Source of the DNA: Pyrocephalus nanus
Taxonomy: Eukaryota; Chordata; Aves; Passeriformes; Tyrannidae
Length of the DNA stretch: 64,000 nt
Direction of reading: 5' to 3'
Assembly: GCA_038380795.1 (NCBI GenBank)
Contig: CM076266.1
Location: 34,050,145-34,114,144, forward strand
Both the position numbers and the translations under genes were made by a program. This document shows, piece by piece, positions 61,499 through 64,000 of this stretch. Under the pieces are notes generated by a model that saw only the letters and a list, made by a program, of their open reading frames with translations, was not told where the DNA came from and did no database searches. The stretch's first letter is position 1, and each line of letters opens with the position of its first letter.

Positions 61499-62250
61499 CA
61501 TAGAATCATTTAGGTTGAAAAGACCTTTAAGATCACTGAGTCCAACTATTAACCAAGAACTGCCAAGTCCTCCACTAAACCATGTCCCCAAGTGCCACAT
61601 CCACACATCTTTAAATAGCTTCAGGGGTGGTGACTCCATCACTTCCCTGGGCAGCCTGTTCCTATTCTATGCTTGATCACTCTTCCACTGAAGAAATTTT
61701 TCCTAATATCCAATCTAAAACTCCCCTGGAGGAATGTGAAAGCATTTCTTCTTGTCCTATCATTTGTTACGTGAGAGAAGAGAGATACCCCCACCTCTCT
61801 CCAACTTCTTTTCAAATAGTTGTAGAGAGTGATAAGATCTCCCTGAAGCCTTCTTCAACCACCAGTTTCCTCAGCTATTCCTCATCAGGCTTGTTCTCCA
61901 GACCTTTATCCAGCTGCATTGCCCTTCTTTGGACATGCTTCAGCACCTCAATATCTTTCTTGCAGCGAGGGGCCCAAAACTGAACACAGGACTCAAGGTG
62001 CAGCCTCACCAGTGCCATGTACAGGGGGATGATCACTGCCCTGGTCCTGGTGGCCACACTATTTATGACACAGACCAGGATGCCACTGACCTTCTTGTCC
62101 AGAACGGGGCACACTGTTGTCTCATGTTCAGTTGGCTGTTGACCAACAACCCCAGGTCCTTTTCCAACTGGCAGATTTCCAGGAATTCTTCCCCAAGCTT
62201 GTAGTGTTGAATGGGGTTGTTGTGCAGGGCCCAGCACTACCAGCATCAAT
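61499..62250 (-). mobile_element. CR1 LINE, longest copy, 5'-truncated, antisense, with ORF2 C-terminal remnant
   Basis: On +, it starts at the 3' terminus (CATAGAATCATTTAGGTTGA) and runs through CACTAAACCATGTCCCCAAG, TTTTTCCTAATATCCAATCT, CCTTCTTTGGACATGCTTCA, GAGGGGCCCAAAACTGAACA and CAACAACCCCAGGTCCTTTT to about 62250. The minus strand from 62249 keeps an open frame of 124 codons. It contains [20 protein letters not shown] and [12 protein letters not shown], the typical C-terminal end of the CR1 ORF2 endonuclease/reverse transcriptase, but no catalytic domain is present. It is inactive. A weak similarity near 62390-62430 (GGGAAACACCACTG) may be a further piece after an internal deletion. 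Confidence 0.92.
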
Positions 62251-62259
62251 GTGGTTGCT

Positions 62260-64000
62260 AGTGGTCCCTAAGGGATTATTTTATAAGTGTGGGTGAGCTT
62301 GGGCACCAAAGGTTCTGGCCCTGTCCAGGTCTCACAAGGTGCTGTTGCTCAAGCTGTGGGCTCCTGGAGGGTCTCTCAACTCTCAGTGTTTGGGAAACAC
62401 CACTGTGCATTACACGGGCTCTCTGCTGTCGATTGTGCTGATACCAGAACTGCTTGCCTCAGTGACTGACTGTCTATAAAGTCCTATGAAAAACTGAAAT
62501 AAATGTTTATGATAAAGTCTGTTTTTTAATTTAAAACCAATTTTATAAACCCATAAAGCTTTTTTGAGCTTTATGGATGCATATAAAGACAAAAAAAAGA
62601 AATTTGGTCATGTAATGTCTTAGAAGAAGATATTAAAAACTTCAATAGTGTTACAAATTATGAAATTTTGACTAAGGAGATAGAGAATGGTATTAGCTGT
62701 CCCACATCATTGCTAAGATGAGCTAAAACAAACTTTTGTATTATGTGACCTATAAGTGGTATTAGGCATTTTATTATCTTCTTGCTATCCACTTGAGTTG
62801 GATACCTTTATTAAAGATTGTTTACAGATGTTTTTGAAGGCCCCTGGTTTTATTTTTAAAGCACTCACAGGATAACATTAATGCCCCTAAACATAGAGGA
62901 AAGGAAAGAGATAAATTGATCTGAATGCAAGAGGAGGAAAGATAAGCATAAAACAAACTTGTTCATTCCTCCATGCCAAGAGTCTTTTTATATGCCAACA
63001 TGTTTGCCATTACTTTAACAGCTTCTATCAGAGCAAATTGGAAAGGAAAAACATTAAAAGAGTAATTCACTGCACAAAATGCTTTTTAAGACCCACATTA
63101 GGCACACAGCCTCTGAGTATGATCTTGGCTTTTATAATGTATTTACTGCTTTGATATATGTTATGGTTATAAGGATGCTAAATGGGGATGAAACATTTTT
63201 GATTATAGGCATCATCTCTCTTGATGAAACTCTGTAGGTATGACTTAGGTGTAGTGATGCAGCCAGTGTTTGTGATTTCCTTGTATTGATAGCTCCTTCC
63301 TCTTCACAGCTTCTGCTTTTCCACAAATCTGCCCATAATATGAGTGTGGTGACTTCCCATTAGCTACTTCAGTCCCCTGAAATCTTTTTAATTATAGATT
63401 TTGGAAGGTATGTGAAAACTAGAAATAGCCTTAGTAAGCAGGAAAGGTCAGAAGCACAGAAATCTGTTTCATTTTTCTAAATGTCATTGGGAATTCATGC
63501 ACCTTGAAAGAAATATTTACATCCATGGCTGGTGTGTAATTTGGAATCAACAATCTCTATTTTGATAAGGGAAATTGAAATTAAGATTACTGGTTACTTT
63601 TTGTGTGTGGCTTGAATGAATTTGAAGCTACTGAGCTTGAGATAATTGCTTGTGCTAAACTCTGAATTTCTTTTGCTGCAGGCCAAATCCTCATTCAAAT
63701 CCTTGACCCATCTTTCTGATGAACTGAATCAGTTTGATTTTTTGCCACTACTATATTGCATGTAACTGTTGCATTTTGTTCTGATAATTTGCTAATAGCT
63801 GATGATTTGTGTTGCCCTATGTGTTGTTATTGTTTTCAACTAAAATGTGGATTGAACTACATTTAGGTTTGTTTTATATAGCCAATCCTCTAACACACTC
63901 TCAATATGTAGAGTAGTTCTGTTTGGTCTTCAGCAATTTTTTTCCTATGAATTTTACACCAATAGATGCCAATTCTCTAAATTTTTATTTATTGTTCATT
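62260..64000 (+). other. Unique-looking intronic sequence
   Basis: The first 220 bases are GC-richer than the surroundings and may hold a decayed extension of the adjacent CR1. The rest is AT-rich with no exon, repeat family or RNA gene that I can identify. Confidence 0.4.

Larger units (their letters stand above)
15778..64000 (+). other. Presumed downstream intron of the ZNF385D-like gene (continues past the window)
   Basis: About 48 kb follows the donor at 15778. I looked for the next family exons, including the proline-rich segment with an SLDIKPF-type motif and the CNICQLRFNS-type second finger. None appears in the translated frames I examined. Contents are a SINE, a solo LTR, three CR1 fragments, homopolymer and microsatellite tracts, and long unique AT-rich stretches. 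Blocks such as 12600-13660, 32980-33250 and 50440-50650 read like possible conserved non-coding sequence, but this cannot be shown without alignment. Confidence 0.6.

Noticed and set aside
61627..62204. Open frames of 118 and 91 codons on +
   Set aside because: Both are antisense shadows of the CR1 element at 61499-62250.
1..64000. CRISPR arrays, operons, phage or bacterial insertion sequences
   Set aside because: No regular repeat-spacer structure or dense coding; splice sites and avian retroelements show vertebrate nuclear DNA.

Overview
This window looks like nuclear DNA of a bird, most likely a passerine or a close relative. It is AT-rich, almost free of coding sequence, and carries avian retrotransposon signatures. 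These are several 5'-truncated CR1 LINE copies with the typical octamer-type 3' ends, a tRNA-Ile-derived SINE with a CR1-like tail (TguSINE1 type, described from zebra finch), and one isolated LTR of the abundant songbird endogenous-retrovirus kind. There are no bacterial features, operons, CRISPR arrays or ribosome binding sites.

The only protein-coding sequence I can defend is one internal exon on the + strand (15499-15777). It has a long polypyrimidine tract and AG acceptor before it and a GTAAGC donor after it. It encodes 92 full codons with a charged linker and one matrin/U1-type C2H2 zinc finger, and it is recognisable as the first zinc finger of the ZNF385 family, best matching ZNF385D. 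The exon is 279 nt and phase 1 at both ends, so it can be skipped without changing frame. No other ZNF385 exon is recognisable, so 1-15498 and 15778-64000 are read as parts of very long introns. This fits the known very large size of ZNF385D in vertebrates.

Layout: 1-592, a decayed coding-like stretch (possible processed pseudogene); 607-674, a TA/TG microsatellite; 1397-1530, an 11-bp-period minisatellite that places E-boxes at exact 11-bp intervals; 2892-2975, an AT palindrome cluster; 7340-7903, CR1 (+); 11168-11545, CR1 (-); 15499-15777, the ZNF385D-like exon; 25690 and 27461, two copies of a 41-bp sequence; 29840-29920, a CR1 tail; 30677-30820, the tRNA-derived SINE; 44357-44916, a solo LTR (-); 55633-55771, poly-T tandem duplications; 58475 and 59385, a diverged local duplication; 60034-60135, CR1 (-); 60924-60966, a near-perfect hairpin next to a CT microsatellite; 61499-62250, the longest CR1 (-), with a remnant of the LINE ORF2 C-terminus. 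Long T runs on the + strand are common throughout, while long A runs are absent. This asymmetry agrees with transcription of the host gene along the + strand.

No new multi-gene system is present. The most notable items are the E-box minisatellite, the frame-neutral zinc-finger exon, the dispersed 41-bp repeat, the hairpin and the strand asymmetry of homopolymers.
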